This document shows, piece after piece, positions 8,921 to 18,327 of a stretch of DNA of 64,000 nt. The position numbers and the translations under genes are program-made. The notes beneath the pieces were generated by a model that was not told where the DNA came from, searched no databases, and saw nothing but the letters and a program-made list of their open reading frames with translations. Within the stretch, counting starts at the first letter, position 1. Every line of letters begins with the position of its first letter. The stretch is from Rhodanobacter sp. LX-99 (GTDB lineage: Bacteria > Pseudomonadota > Gammaproteobacteria > Xanthomonadales > Rhodanobacteraceae): NCBI RefSeq assembly GCF_018599185.1, contig NZ_JAHFVL010000001.1, forward strand, positions 1,302,001 through 1,366,000. The letters run 5' to 3'.

Positions 8921-9225
8921 AGGCGGGCAAGTTCCGCTTCGTCGCGAAGCTGGCCGCCTGGGCGCTGTTTGGCTGGGGCGTATTCGTCTTCATCGCGCTG
9001 CCGGACAACAAGTATGCATGGATGCAGCAGATGGACCCGTCGATGGCGCTGCCGCCCGACGACGCTTCCGGCGACCGCGCGATCTTTGCGCTGTTGTTGC
9101 TGGCTGCCATCGTCGCCAGCCAGCTGGCGCTGTTGGCGACGGCCACCCATCGCCGCGAGAAGGTATGGGCAACCGTGCTGGCACTGACCGCCATCGTGCT
9201 GTGGTCGTCGCGATTCTGGCGTTAG
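8917..9225 (+). CDS. Small three-helix membrane protein, unknown function
   Basis: 102 residues; ATG overlaps the stop of the lysozyme-like gene. Three hydrophobic segments are visible: about residues 9-27, 55-74 and 84-98. A polar loop of about 25 residues (MQQMDPSMALPPDD) lies between the first and second. No family recognised. Tight coupling suggests a role with the upstream protein, for example as holin, anchor or immunity protein. Confidence 0.65.
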   Translation: MKAGKFRFVAKLAAWALFGWGVFVFIALPDNKYAWMQQMDPSMALPPDDASGDRAIFALLLLAAIVASQLALLATATHRREKVWATVLALTAIVLWSSRFWR

Positions 9226-9234
9226 CGCGGCGTG

Positions 9235-9256
9235 CCCTGGCACGGCTTCACCAGGG
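9235..9256. terminator. Weak hairpin between convergent genes
   Basis: CCCTGG / CCAGGG arms around a 10-base loop (an alternative CGTGCC/GGCACG pairing also exists) fill most of the 31-bp gap between the small membrane protein and the RND permease, which converge. There is no T-run on either strand, so terminator function is only suggested. Confidence 0.3.
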
Positions 9257-12200
9257 TCACACTTCCAGCCGGTCGTCCGGCCGCGCGACCAGCGCATACA
9301 ACGCCGGCATCAGGAAGACGCTGATCAGCAGGCGGGTGAACAGGCCGCTGACGATGACCAGCGCGAACGGCCGCTGGGTGTCGGTGCCCACGCCGGTGGC
9401 CAGAGCCGCCGGCAGCAGGCCGAGCGCCGCCACCAGCGCGGTCATCATGATCGGGCGCAGGCGCAGGATCGCGCCTTCGCGGATCGCCTCGGCCACGCCG
9501 ACACCGCTGCGGCGCAACTCGTTGACGTAGGAGATGTACACCACCGCGGTCTGCACCGAGACGCCGAACAGCGCCAGGAAGCCGATGCCCGACGACACCG
9601 AGAACGGCGTGCCGGTCAGCCACAGCGCGACGATGCCGCCGGCCGGCGCCGACAGCACCACGCCGAGCACGGTGATGAAGGGAAACTTGAAATTGCTGTA
9701 CAGGGTGAACAGCAGCAGGAAGATCAGCCCCACCGTCAGCGGCACGATGAAATTCAATTGCGCGCGCGAGGCGGTGTATTCCTTGTATTCGCCGCCCCAG
9801 TCCAGCCGGTAGCCCCGCGCCAGCTTCACCTTCGCGTTGACCTGCCCGATCGCGTCCTCCACCGCGCCGGCGAGGTCGCGCCCTTCCACCGAGAACTGCA
9901 CGCCGATGTAGCGCGAGTTGTCCTGCCGGTAGATGAAGGAGGCGCCGTTGGTCACCCGGATATCGGCGAACTCCTTCAACGGCAATTGCTGGCCGTCTGG
10001 CGTCGCCACCAGGATGTTGCCGATTTCCTGGGGGTTGTCGCGGTACTGGTGGTCCAGCCGCACGACCAGGTCGAACTGCTTCTCGCCCTGGATCACTTCG
10101 GTCGCCACGTCGCCGCCGATCGCGGTCTGGATCAGGCCGTTGATGTCGTCCACGTTCAAGCCGTAACGTGCGATCGCCGCGCGATCGATCGTGATGCTCA
10201 GGCTGGGCTGGCCGAGCTCCTGCACCAGGGTCACGTCATGGATGCCGCGCACCTGCTCCAGCACGTGCTTGATCGCCTTGCCCTTCTGCTGCAGCGTGTC
10301 CAGGTCCGCACCGAACACTTTCACCGCCAGCGCGCTCTTCAGCCCGGTCTCCGCCTCGTCCACCGCGTCCTCGGCCGGCTGGGTGTAGTTGAAGGTGATG
10401 CCGGGAAACGTCTGCAGCTTCCGGTTGATCGCCGCGATCAGCCCGGCCTTGGTGCGGTATGCGCCGGTCCACTGCGAATACGGTTTCAGGCCGACATAGA
10501 ACTCGACATTGAAGAAACCGGTCGAGTCGGTGCCGTCGTCGGGCCGGCCCAGCTCCGAGGCCACCGTGGTGACCTCGGGGAACGCGCGCAGGATGTCGCG
10601 GATCTGCGGGGCGATCTTCGCCGATTCGTCGAACGAGATGGTGTACGGCATGGTCGCGCGCACCCACAACGCGCCTTCGTCCAGGTGCGGCATGAACTCC
10701 GCGCCGATGCGCGGGACCAGCAGCAGCGACAGCACCAGCAGCAGTGCCGAGGCGATCGTGGTCGCCCACACGCGGGCCAGGCAGAAATCCAGGCCCTTGA
10801 TGTAGACCGACTTGATCGCCTCGAACGCGCGGTTGCGCCGCTCGCGCACGCCCTTGCGCATGAACCACGAGCACAGCACCGGCAACAGGGTCAGGGTGAT
10901 CACCAGCGAACCGACCAGCGCGAACACCATGGTGTCCGCCATCGGCTTGAACAGCGTACCGGACGGGCCCGACAGCACGTAGATCGGCAGGAAGCTGACC
11001 ACGATCACCGCCACCGCATAGAACAGCGGACGGTCGACTTCCGCGGCCGCATCGCGGATCACCTCGATGAGGTTGAACTTCGTGCCCTCGCGATCGGCGA
11101 GCTGGCGGTAAATGTTCTCCACCATCACCACCGCCGCATCGACCAGGATGCCGAAGTCGACCGCGCCGATCGACAGCAGGTTGGCCGACGCGCCCTGCAG
11201 ATCCAGGCCGACGAAGGCGACCAGCAGCGACAGCGGGATGGTGACCGCGACGATCAGCCCGGCGCGCACGTCGTACAGGAAGAAGATCAGCACCACTACC
11301 ACCAGCAGCATGCCGCGCAGCAGGTTGTCCCTGACCACCTGGGTGGTCACCGCGACGAGGTCGCTGCGGTCGTAGAACGGGTGGACCTTGATGTCCTTCG
11401 GCAGGATCCGCTCGTTGAGTTCCTTCGTCTTCGCCTCGACCCGCTTCAGCACGTCCTGGGTCTTCTCGCCGGTGCGCAGCGAGATCACGCCCTCCACCGC
11501 GTCGTCCTGCTTCTCGAAGCCGAACTGGCCCAGCCGCGGCGCGATGCCGATCACCACGCGACCGACATCCTTGACCAGCACCGGGTTGCCGTCGTGCACC
11601 GCCAGCACCACGTTGCCGATGTCCTCCAGCGTCTGCAGGCGGCCGACGCCGCGCACGTAATAGAACTGCCCGCCCTGCGAGTAGAAGCCGCCGCCGGCAT
11701 TGCCGTTGTTGGCGGCCAACGCGGCCTGCACCTGCTGCGCGGTGAGCCCGACTCCGGCGATCTTCGCCGGATCGAGCAGCACCTGGTACTGCATGCTGCC
11801 GCCACCGAAACCGGAGTCGTCGGCCACGCCGGCCACGGTGCGGTATTGCGGCTCGACCACCCAGTCCTCGAACGTCTTCAGCTCCATCGGCGAGCGATCG
11901 GAGCTTTGCAGCACGTAGCGATAGATCAGCCCCGACGGCGACGACAGCGGCGACACCGACGGTTTCACCCCGTCGGGAAGGTCGAGGTCGCCGAGGCGGT
12001 TGAACACCTGCTGGCGTGCGAAATAGTTGTCGGTGCCGTTGTCGAACGTGAGCGTCACCACCGACAGCCCGTACAGCGAGATCGAGCGGGTGTTGTCGGT
12101 TTTCGGAATGCCGGTCATGCCCTGCTCGGCCGGCACGGTGATCAGCCGCTCCACTTCCTCGGCGGTGTGCCCGGGCCACTGCGTGACGATCTCGACGCTG

Positions 12201-12376
12201 GGCGGCGACAGGTCCGGATAGGCGTCCACCGGCAGGTGGCGCAGCGCATGCACGCCGGCGCCGACCAGCACCAGCACCAACAGCGCGACCAGAAAGCGCT
12301 GCGCCAGCGAGGCACCGACGAGCCGGTTCATCAGCGACGCCGCGCGCTGCGGCATGGGCGGCAGATGGTCGCTCAT
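9257..12376 (-). CDS. RND heavy-metal-type efflux permease (CusA/CzcA family)
   Basis: 1039 residues, the usual length for the HME subgroup of RND proton antiporters. N-terminal TM1, two large periplasmic loops and about 12 TM segments are seen. The TM4 signature DFGILVDAAVVMVEN contains the two Asp and the Glu used for proton relay in CzcA. This diverges from the GxxxD of drug exporters and marks a metal-type pump, although the metal cannot be read. The start overlaps the adaptor stop by 4 bp. Last gene of an outer-membrane factor, adaptor, permease operon. Confidence 0.9.
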   Translation of the reverse strand: MSDHLPPMPQRAASLMNRLVGASLAQRFLVALLVLVLVGAGVHALRHLPVDAYPDLSPPSVEIVTQWPGHTAEEVERLITVPAEQGMTGIPKTDNTRSISLYGLSVVTLTFDNGTDNYFARQQVFNRLGDLDLPDGVKPSVSPLSSPSGLIYRYVLQSSDRSPMELKTFEDWVVEPQYRTVAGVADDSGFGGGSMQYQVLLDPAKIAGVGLTAQQVQAALAANNGNAGGGFYSQGGQFYYVRGVGRLQTLEDIGNVVLAVHDGNPVLVKDVGRVVIGIAPRLGQFGFEKQDDAVEGVISLRTGEKTQDVLKRVEAKTKELNERILPKDIKVHPFYDRSDLVAVTTQVVRDNLLRGMLLVVVVLIFFLYDVRAGLIVAVTIPLSLLVAFVGLDLQGASANLLSIGAVDFGILVDAAVVMVENIYRQLADREGTKFNLIEVIRDAAAEVDRPLFYAVAVIVVSFLPIYVLSGPSGTLFKPMADTMVFALVGSLVITLTLLPVLCSWFMRKGVRERRNRAFEAIKSVYIKGLDFCLARVWATTIASALLLVLSLLLVPRIGAEFMPHLDEGALWVRATMPYTISFDESAKIAPQIRDILRAFPEVTTVASELGRPDDGTDSTGFFNVEFYVGLKPYSQWTGAYRTKAGLIAAINRKLQTFPGITFNYTQPAEDAVDEAETGLKSALAVKVFGADLDTLQQKGKAIKHVLEQVRGIHDVTLVQELGQPSLSITIDRAAIARYGLNVDDINGLIQTAIGGDVATEVIQGEKQFDLVVRLDHQYRDNPQEIGNILVATPDGQQLPLKEFADIRVTNGASFIYRQDNSRYIGVQFSVEGRDLAGAVEDAIGQVNAKVKLARGYRLDWGGEYKEYTASRAQLNFIVPLTVGLIFLLLFTLYSNFKFPFITVLGVVLSAPAGGIVALWLTGTPFSVSSGIGFLALFGVSVQTAVVYISYVNELRRSGVGVAEAIREGAILRLRPIMMTALVAALGLLPAALATGVGTDTQRPFALVIVSGLFTRLLISVFLMPALYALVARPDDRLEV

Positions 12377-13545
12377 TGGTTCTGCATGAACTGCACGAAG
12401 AGACCACCATCGACCACGATCCGGTCGCCGGGCTTGAGCCCGTCCCTGACTTCGTACTGGTCGCCATTGCGCGGACCCAGCGTCACGTGCCGCCGCGCGA
12501 AGCTGCCATCGTGCTGGACGACATACGCGAACGGCAGGTTCTCGTCGTCGCGCAGCATCGCCGACACCGGCATCAGCAGACCCTGGTCGGCCTGGCGCGA
12601 CTGGATCCTCACGCGCACGTACATCTGCTTGCGCAGCACGTCATCGGGATTCGGCACCACGATGCGCGCGGCAACCGCGCGGGTATCCGGGTTCACCACC
12701 GCGGCGATATGGTCCACCGTGCCCGGCAACTCGACGCCCGGCATGCCGCTGTCGACCTGCGCCGGATCACCCACGCGGATCGTCGCCAGCTCGGCGGCCG
12801 ACACCTGCGCCATCACCCACACTTTCGACAGATCCGCCACGGTGAAACACGGCGTGGTGCCCGCCTGCAGGAGCTGCCCCGGCGTGATCAGCTTTTCCAC
12901 CACGGTGCCGGCGATCGGCGCACGAATGATGCCCTGCGCGCGCGCTACCGTGCGGCCCGCCTGGATCGCCTTGATCGTGCCGGCATCGACATCCAGCGCC
13001 ACCAGCGCCTGCAGCGCGGCATCCCGATCGGCCTCGGCGCTGGCGGCATCGGTCTGCGCCTGCTCGGCCTCGCGCCGCGACACGCCGTCGTGCTGCACCA
13101 GATCCTTGTCCGCATCAGCCAGCCGGCGTGCGTTCTGCGCGCTGATCAAAGCCTTGCGGTACGCACCGATCGCGGTGGAGAAATCCGCCGAATCCACCAG
13201 CGCCAGCGGCTGCCCCTGATGCACCTTGTCACCCGGCGCCACCAGCAGTCGCGCCACCGGCCCGGAGAATGGCGCCAGCACGCTGGTCGCCTGGTCGTTG
13301 TCGAAATCCACCACGCCGATGGTTTCGATCGCGCGATGAAAGCTGGCCGGCGCAAGCGTGAGCAGATGGATGTGCTGGCGCTGGGCCGGCGTCATCGTCA
13401 CGTTCTGCGGCGCGTCGGCAGCCGCTTGCTGCGGCTCCGCTTTCGAGGAACAGCCGGCCACGCCAAGCAGCGCGCTCAGTGCGAGCACGAACGCCGCACG
13501 ACGTCGCGGCACAAAGCGCGTTGCAGAAGATGATCTACTTTTCAT
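12373..13545 (-). CDS. RND periplasmic adaptor (membrane-fusion lipoprotein), CusB/CzcB type
   Basis: 390 residues from ATG 13545; the frame is open further upstream but only over the neighbouring gene. A basic start and lipobox LLGVAGC suggest a lipoprotein. Order: beta-barrel/lipoyl half with PVARLLVAPGDKVHQGQPL, an alpha-hairpin coiled coil (about residues 115-195), the second lipoyl half GIIRAPIAGTVVEKLITPGQ, then beta-barrel and membrane-proximal domains. It bridges the inner permease and the outer-membrane channel. It overlaps the outer-membrane factor gene by 11 bp and the permease gene by 4 bp. Confidence 0.9.
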   Translation of the reverse strand: MKSRSSSATRFVPRRRAAFVLALSALLGVAGCSSKAEPQQAAADAPQNVTMTPAQRQHIHLLTLAPASFHRAIETIGVVDFDNDQATSVLAPFSGPVARLLVAPGDKVHQGQPLALVDSADFSTAIGAYRKALISAQNARRLADADKDLVQHDGVSRREAEQAQTDAASAEADRDAALQALVALDVDAGTIKAIQAGRTVARAQGIIRAPIAGTVVEKLITPGQLLQAGTTPCFTVADLSKVWVMAQVSAAELATIRVGDPAQVDSGMPGVELPGTVDHIAAVVNPDTRAVAARIVVPNPDDVLRKQMYVRVRIQSRQADQGLLMPVSAMLRDDENLPFAYVVQHDGSFARRHVTLGPRNGDQYEVRDGLKPGDRIVVDGGLFVQFMQNQ

Positions 13546-15124
13546 CGCTGTCCCGGTTTGTCCTGGCGTGATCCGAATCGGAGAGCCGCGGCGGCGGCGG
13601 CGCGGCATCGGCCGGCCCATCGTTCGCGTCGTGCCACCAGCCGCCACCCAGCGCCTGGAACAGCGCCGCGGTGTCGGCGTAGCGACTTGCCTGCGCCTGC
13701 ACCAGGGCGATGCGCGCCTGCTGATAGCCCTGTTCCGCGCCGAGCAGCGACAGGTAGCCGGCATAGCCGTCCTTGTACTGGCGCTGCGACAGGTCCAGGG
13801 TGAGCTTCGCCGCATCCGCGGCGGTGGCGGCGGCCTGCAGCCCCTCCGCATCGTGCTGCAGCGCGGCCAGGGTGTCGGCCACGTTCTGGAACGCGGTCAG
13901 CACCGTGCTGCGATATTGTTCGCTCGCCTCGACATAGGCCGCCCTGGCGGCGCGCTCCTGATGCAACAGGCTGCCGCCCTGGAAGATCGGCGCGGCCAGA
14001 TCCGCGCCCAGGCTCCAGAAACCCGTGCCGGACTTGAACAGCTGATTGATCGCCAGCGCGGTGCTGCCCGCGTTCGCGGTCAATGAAATGTTCGGCAGCC
14101 GGTTGGCGATCGCCACGCCGACCTGCGCACTGGCCGCATGCATGTTCGCTTCGGCCTGGCGCACGTCGGGACGCTGCGCCACCAGCGCCGATGGCAGGCT
14201 CAGCGGAAGCTGCTGCGGCAAATGCAGGCTGGCAAGATCGAACTTCTCTGTCGGCGCCTCGCCGGGAAAGCGGCCAGCCAGCACCGCCAGCAGATGGTCC
14301 TGTTGCGCGAGTTGGGTGAGCAAGGGCGGCAGCGCGGCCTTGACCTGGGCCAGCTGCGATTCCTGCGCCGCCAGATCGAGTCGGCCGGCATAGCCCTTGT
14401 CCAACTGGTACTTGAGGATCTCCACCATGTTGGTGTTGATGCCGACCAGTTCGCGGGTCGCCTCGATCTGCGCCCGCAACGAGGCCTGCTGCACCGCCGC
14501 GGCCACCACGTTGCTGCTCAGCGTGATGCGGGCGGCGATCATCTGGAAGCGCACCGCCTGCTGCTGCGCCTTGAGCGACTCCACCGTGCGCCGGTTCAGG
14601 CCGAACACATCGGGCACATACGAAATGCTGACCTGCGGCGTGAACAGGTTGTACAAAAAGGCGTTGTTGCTGGGCACCGGCGCCAGCGCGCCGGGCGGAT
14701 CCTGCTCGCGGCTGACCGACATGCCGACCGTGACGCTGGGGTAATAGGCGCCGCGTCCAGCTTTCGTGCTTTCCCTTGCCACCGCCAGCGCAGCCTGCGC
14801 TGCCTTGAGGTCGGGGTTGTGGGCCAGCGACTGTTCGATCAGCGCATTCAGCGCCGGCGAATGAAACAGCGTCCACCAGTCGGCCGGAATATCGCCGCCG
14901 GCGACGAACTGCTGGGCTTCTCCGCCCGCGATGTTCGCAACGCCTGTCGTGGCCGGCGGCGAACCGGCGCTCAGGCTGCCGACGTCCGGTGCGGCCGGCT
15001 TATGAAAATCCGGACCCACCGCGCAACCGGCGATCGACAATGCGGCGACGGCAGCAAGCAGATGCCGCAGGGATGACCCCGTCGCGCGCGACCCCGACGG
15101 CACTCGCCGGGTCATCACAACCAT
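13535..15124 (-). CDS. TolC-like outer-membrane efflux lipoprotein (NodT family)
   Basis: 529 residues if started at ATG 15124; ATG 15115 is equally possible. Lipobox LSIAGC is followed by the family signature AVGPDFHKP. Two repeats of the outer-membrane efflux domain follow (about residues 100-290 and 310-500), with long alpha-helices and the PNISLTANAG barrel motif. It forms the trimeric exit duct of the pump. First gene of the three-gene operon; the upstream 195-bp gap to the TonB receptor stop must hold its promoter. Confidence 0.88.
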   Translation of the reverse strand: MVVMTRRVPSGSRATGSSLRHLLAAVAALSIAGCAVGPDFHKPAAPDVGSLSAGSPPATTGVANIAGGEAQQFVAGGDIPADWWTLFHSPALNALIEQSLAHNPDLKAAQAALAVARESTKAGRGAYYPSVTVGMSVSREQDPPGALAPVPSNNAFLYNLFTPQVSISYVPDVFGLNRRTVESLKAQQQAVRFQMIAARITLSSNVVAAAVQQASLRAQIEATRELVGINTNMVEILKYQLDKGYAGRLDLAAQESQLAQVKAALPPLLTQLAQQDHLLAVLAGRFPGEAPTEKFDLASLHLPQQLPLSLPSALVAQRPDVRQAEANMHAASAQVGVAIANRLPNISLTANAGSTALAINQLFKSGTGFWSLGADLAAPIFQGGSLLHQERAARAAYVEASEQYRSTVLTAFQNVADTLAALQHDAEGLQAAATAADAAKLTLDLSQRQYKDGYAGYLSLLGAEQGYQQARIALVQAQASRYADTAALFQALGGGWWHDANDGPADAAPPPPRLSDSDHARTNRDSDEK

Positions 15125-15319
15125 CGGTTCGACGGTCTCTGCAAGCACTCGAACCCGGTGTTGTTCATGCGGACACGTCTTGGCGAAAAGATCGGTGGCG
15201 CAACGATATAACGTACCAAGTCGCAGCGAAACCCTGCAAAAACTTGCGCCCGGCGGCTGGCGCGACACGCCGGTCAAACCGGACCGGCGTGCCTGGTCGG
15301 GACGCGGTACAAACCCCGT

Positions 15320-18193
15320 CTAGAACCGGAGGCTCGCTCCCAGATTGATAGACCGGCCATATCGGTTATAGCCCTGCGACAGCAGCGGGTTGCCGTTGAT
15401 GCTGTAGGTCTCCGCATCGTCCAGCAGGTTCTGTCCCTGGAGGCTGATGCTGAACATGTCGTTGATCTCGTAGGTCACGTGCGCGGTCAACCAGGTGAGC
15501 GCGTCGGCCTGGGTGTTGTAGCCGGTGCCGATCACGTTGACCGCCGTGACGAAGCCATCGGTGCGGACCGCGTTGGCGCCCAGCGACCATTTGCCCTTCT
15601 CGTACATCACGCCCAGTGAATAGGTCGCCGGAGCGATGCCCTCGAGCGGGCGCTCCTCGCCGTTCACCCAACTGCGCGACCAGTTGCGGGTGTACTGAGC
15701 ACTCACGCCGAACCCGCTTTCCCAGAAGTGCTGCAGGCCGGCCTCGAGGCCCTTGACCTTGGCGTAATCGCCGTTGATCGGACGCGTGACGTTGAACAGG
15801 TAACCCGGCACGCCGATGTCCTGGCCAGGCTCCCAGCTGGTGGTGATCTGGTTCTTGATGCGCTTGTAGAACACGGCCACGTTGGCGATGGAATGGTCGG
15901 CGAAGTACCACTCCAGCGACATGTCTCCCTGCGCCGCGCTATAGGGCTTCAGGTTCGCGTTGCCGCCGTAGACCTGGGTGAACTCGCCCCACGACACGCT
16001 CGCGGTGGTGTTGGTCGGCGCCAGTTGGTCGACCGGCGGGCGGGCCATGGTCTTGGCCGCGCCCAGGCGCAATTGCAACTGGTCGGTGAAGTGCCAGGTG
16101 AAATTCGCCGAAGGCAGCAGGAAGGTGTAGTCGGCGTCCTGGACGACCGGAGTGGGGGCGGCGTACGTCGCCGTATAGTTGAACGCACCGTTCTTGGTGA
16201 TGTTCAGGATCTTGGCGTCCCAGGCCTGGGCGCTGGTGTTCGTCTTCACCAGTCGCACGCCGACGTCGCCATCCCAATGGTCGCCCGACATGTCAGCCTG
16301 CACGTAGAAGGCGTTGGTCTTCTCGCGGACCCGGTAGCTTTGCAGCGGGTTCCACTGCGGGCCGGCCAGGGCATAGTCGTATGCCGAGCCGTCCGGGCGC
16401 AGGTGGCCGTTGTAGGCCTGCAGCCGGGCCAGGTAGTTGGGCACGTCGAAGGCCACGAAGCTGCGCGGGAAACTGCTGTTCACGTCATCCATGAAGTGCG
16501 GCAGGTGGAAGCTGTGCGAGATCACTCCGTCGCCCAGGTCGGCCACGTTGATGGCATTGTTTCCGGAGTAGTAGTCGGCGCCGCCGTTGAGGGTGTTGTT
16601 GATCAGGTCGCGCGACTTCCTGCGGTCGGTGCGGGTCACGCCGAAGCGCAGGCGGTCCACGCCCCAACTACCGACGAACAGGTTGCCGGCCACCGTGCCA
16701 CCGGTGATCTTGTCCTCGATGTTGTCGCCGCGCAGCTCCATGTAATGCGTGTTGAAGTCCGACTCGGTGAACTGGCCGTTGGCGAGGCCGTTGGCAAGGT
16801 CGCGGCCGTCGTCGAACTGGACATCGACATTGGGCACCGCATTCGGGCCCAGGGTGATGCGGGCGGTGTTGGGCTGGTTCATGCGCAGGACGGCGTAGGT
16901 GTCCTGGCCACCGGAGTGGCGCTTCGAGGTGGAGCGGTACAGGTCGCCGGTCAGGGTCAGGTCGGGGGTGACCTTCCACTCGCCGTTGAGGCCGTAGAGG
17001 TCGGTGTCGACCACGCGGTATTCGGTCTGGTTCAGCAGTTCCGGATTGAGCCGCAGTTCCGGATCCGGGTTGTTCATGGTGAAGCCGGTGACGATGCCGT
17101 TCTGCACGGTGATGTCGGACCAGCGACCCGGCGAGAACAGCGGATAGTAGGATTGCTGATAGGCCACGTGCGGCGAATCGAGGCGCGTTTTCAGGCCGTC
17201 CAGCACGATGCGCACGTTGTCGCTCGGATGCCATTCGAACTTGCCGGAGAAGGCGCTGCGCTTCTTGTCCTCCATGATCGAGCCGACCCGGAACTGGCCT
17301 GGGGCGATCAGGCCGTATTCGTCCGGATCCAGTTGACCGTTGCCGTTGGGGTCGATGTTGCCGCCCCAGGCGTTGCCCCACCAGTTGGGGTCATTGGGAT
17401 CCGGGTTCCGGGTCCAGCCGCCATCGTTGCCGGCAATGTCGGTGCGATCCTTGCGATGGGCGTAGACCACGCCCAGCAACACGCCCATGGTGTCGTTGGC
17501 GAAGGTGTTGCTGTAGGTGGCCGAGAGCTTGCTTCCGTTGAGTTCGGACATCAGGTTGCGATCGCCTTCCAGGCGCACGATGCCGTGCTGGCCCTTCTGG
17601 TCGAACGGACTGGCCGAACGCAGGTTGACCAGGCCGCCGATGGCCCCTTCGGTCAGTGAGGCCTGGGCGCCTTTGATCACGTCGGCGCCACTGATCACGT
17701 CGGCCGGCAATACATCGAAGGCAAAATCGCGGCCGGCGCCGTCGGTGGCCAGGATGCGTCCGTTGAAGGTGGTCAGCGTGAACTCCGGGCCCAGGCCACG
17801 TACGCTGACCCTCTGCCCTTCGCCGCCGGCGGTACGTGAAATGGCTACGCCGGTGATGTGGCTGAGCGAATCGGCCACGTTGTCGTCGGGGAATTTGCCC
17901 AGCTCGAGCGCGCTGATCGAATCCTGCACGGTGCTGGCGTCGCGCTTGAGTTCGGTCGAGCGCGCCAGGCTGGCGCGTACGCCGGTGACCACCACCGCCT
18001 CCAGATCGGCCACGTTGTCGCGCGTCTGCGCCGTTTTATCCGGCGGTGACGTCTGCGACTCTTGCGTTGCCTGCGACTCTTGCGTTGCGGGCGCGCTGCC
18101 TGGCGTGGCTTGAGACAGGGCTGTCGCAGGCATCAGCAGGGCGAACGCAACTCCATAAAACAGTGTGTTTCGGTGTAGGGGCGCGGTATTCAC
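15320..18193 (-). CDS. TonB-dependent receptor of a carbohydrate-utilisation locus
   Basis: 957 residues from GTG 18193, chosen because GGAGGAGA lies directly upstream; a longer in-frame start has no ribosome site. Signal peptide to about ALSQA. A TonB-box-like LEAVVVTG precedes the plug (LGKFPDDNVADSLSHITGV, then VRGLGPEFTLTTFNGR). The barrel ends LGASLRF with a terminal Phe. This subfamily is typical of carbohydrate loci in Xanthomonadales. It is divergent from the DeoR-type regulator, with four operator-like repeats between them, so it is probably repressed by that regulator and induced by the locus sugar, here inferred to be a GalNAc-containing glycan. Confidence 0.9.
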   Translation of the reverse strand: MNTAPLHRNTLFYGVAFALLMPATALSQATPGSAPATQESQATQESQTSPPDKTAQTRDNVADLEAVVVTGVRASLARSTELKRDASTVQDSISALELGKFPDDNVADSLSHITGVAISRTAGGEGQRVSVRGLGPEFTLTTFNGRILATDGAGRDFAFDVLPADVISGADVIKGAQASLTEGAIGGLVNLRSASPFDQKGQHGIVRLEGDRNLMSELNGSKLSATYSNTFANDTMGVLLGVVYAHRKDRTDIAGNDGGWTRNPDPNDPNWWGNAWGGNIDPNGNGQLDPDEYGLIAPGQFRVGSIMEDKKRSAFSGKFEWHPSDNVRIVLDGLKTRLDSPHVAYQQSYYPLFSPGRWSDITVQNGIVTGFTMNNPDPELRLNPELLNQTEYRVVDTDLYGLNGEWKVTPDLTLTGDLYRSTSKRHSGGQDTYAVLRMNQPNTARITLGPNAVPNVDVQFDDGRDLANGLANGQFTESDFNTHYMELRGDNIEDKITGGTVAGNLFVGSWGVDRLRFGVTRTDRRKSRDLINNTLNGGADYYSGNNAINVADLGDGVISHSFHLPHFMDDVNSSFPRSFVAFDVPNYLARLQAYNGHLRPDGSAYDYALAGPQWNPLQSYRVREKTNAFYVQADMSGDHWDGDVGVRLVKTNTSAQAWDAKILNITKNGAFNYTATYAAPTPVVQDADYTFLLPSANFTWHFTDQLQLRLGAAKTMARPPVDQLAPTNTTASVSWGEFTQVYGGNANLKPYSAAQGDMSLEWYFADHSIANVAVFYKRIKNQITTSWEPGQDIGVPGYLFNVTRPINGDYAKVKGLEAGLQHFWESGFGVSAQYTRNWSRSWVNGEERPLEGIAPATYSLGVMYEKGKWSLGANAVRTDGFVTAVNVIGTGYNTQADALTWLTAHVTYEINDMFSISLQGQNLLDDAETYSINGNPLLSQGYNRYGRSINLGASLRF

Positions 18194-18197
18194 TGGC

Positions 18198-18205
18198 TCT
18201 CCTCC
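18198..18205 (-). promoter_or_regulatory. Strong ribosome-binding site fixing the GTG start of the TonB receptor
   Basis: On the minus strand GGAGGAGA ends 4 bases before GTG 18193. It decides for the GTG start over the more distant ATG 18238. Confidence 0.8.
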
Positions 18206-18236
18206 AGGGGCTAGGCGACGGACCTGCTGACTAAAC

Positions 18237-18304
18237 AACGAAACCGAGCCTATATCATGTTTCGTTATACATCAATAGCGAAATACAACGAAATGCGGCA
18301 TAAT
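18237..18304. promoter_or_regulatory. AACGAAA-type operator cluster between TonB receptor and DeoR regulator
   Basis: Four copies of a CGAAA-centred element in 60 bases: AACGAAAC (18237-18244), GTTTCGTT (18259-18266, inverted), AGCGAAAT (18276-18283) and AACGAAAT (18287-18294). A CATAAT box at 18299-18304 could be the regulator's -10. The same elements recur upstream of the alpha-glycosidase operon. DeoR-family repressors commonly bind repeated CGAAA/TTTCG elements, so autoregulation plus control of the receptor is inferred. Confidence 0.7.
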
Positions 18305-18327
18305 TTGGACACCCGCAGGAATCCCCC

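Noticed and set aside
9758..13219. A very long plus-strand open frame opposite the RND efflux genes
   Set aside because: Composition is extreme His/Arg/Asp, a typical antisense product of GC3-rich codons; the minus strand encodes clear RND proteins.
15728..17659. A 640-codon plus-strand frame within the TonB receptor
   Set aside because: Shadow of the receptor; no homology pattern or ribosome site.
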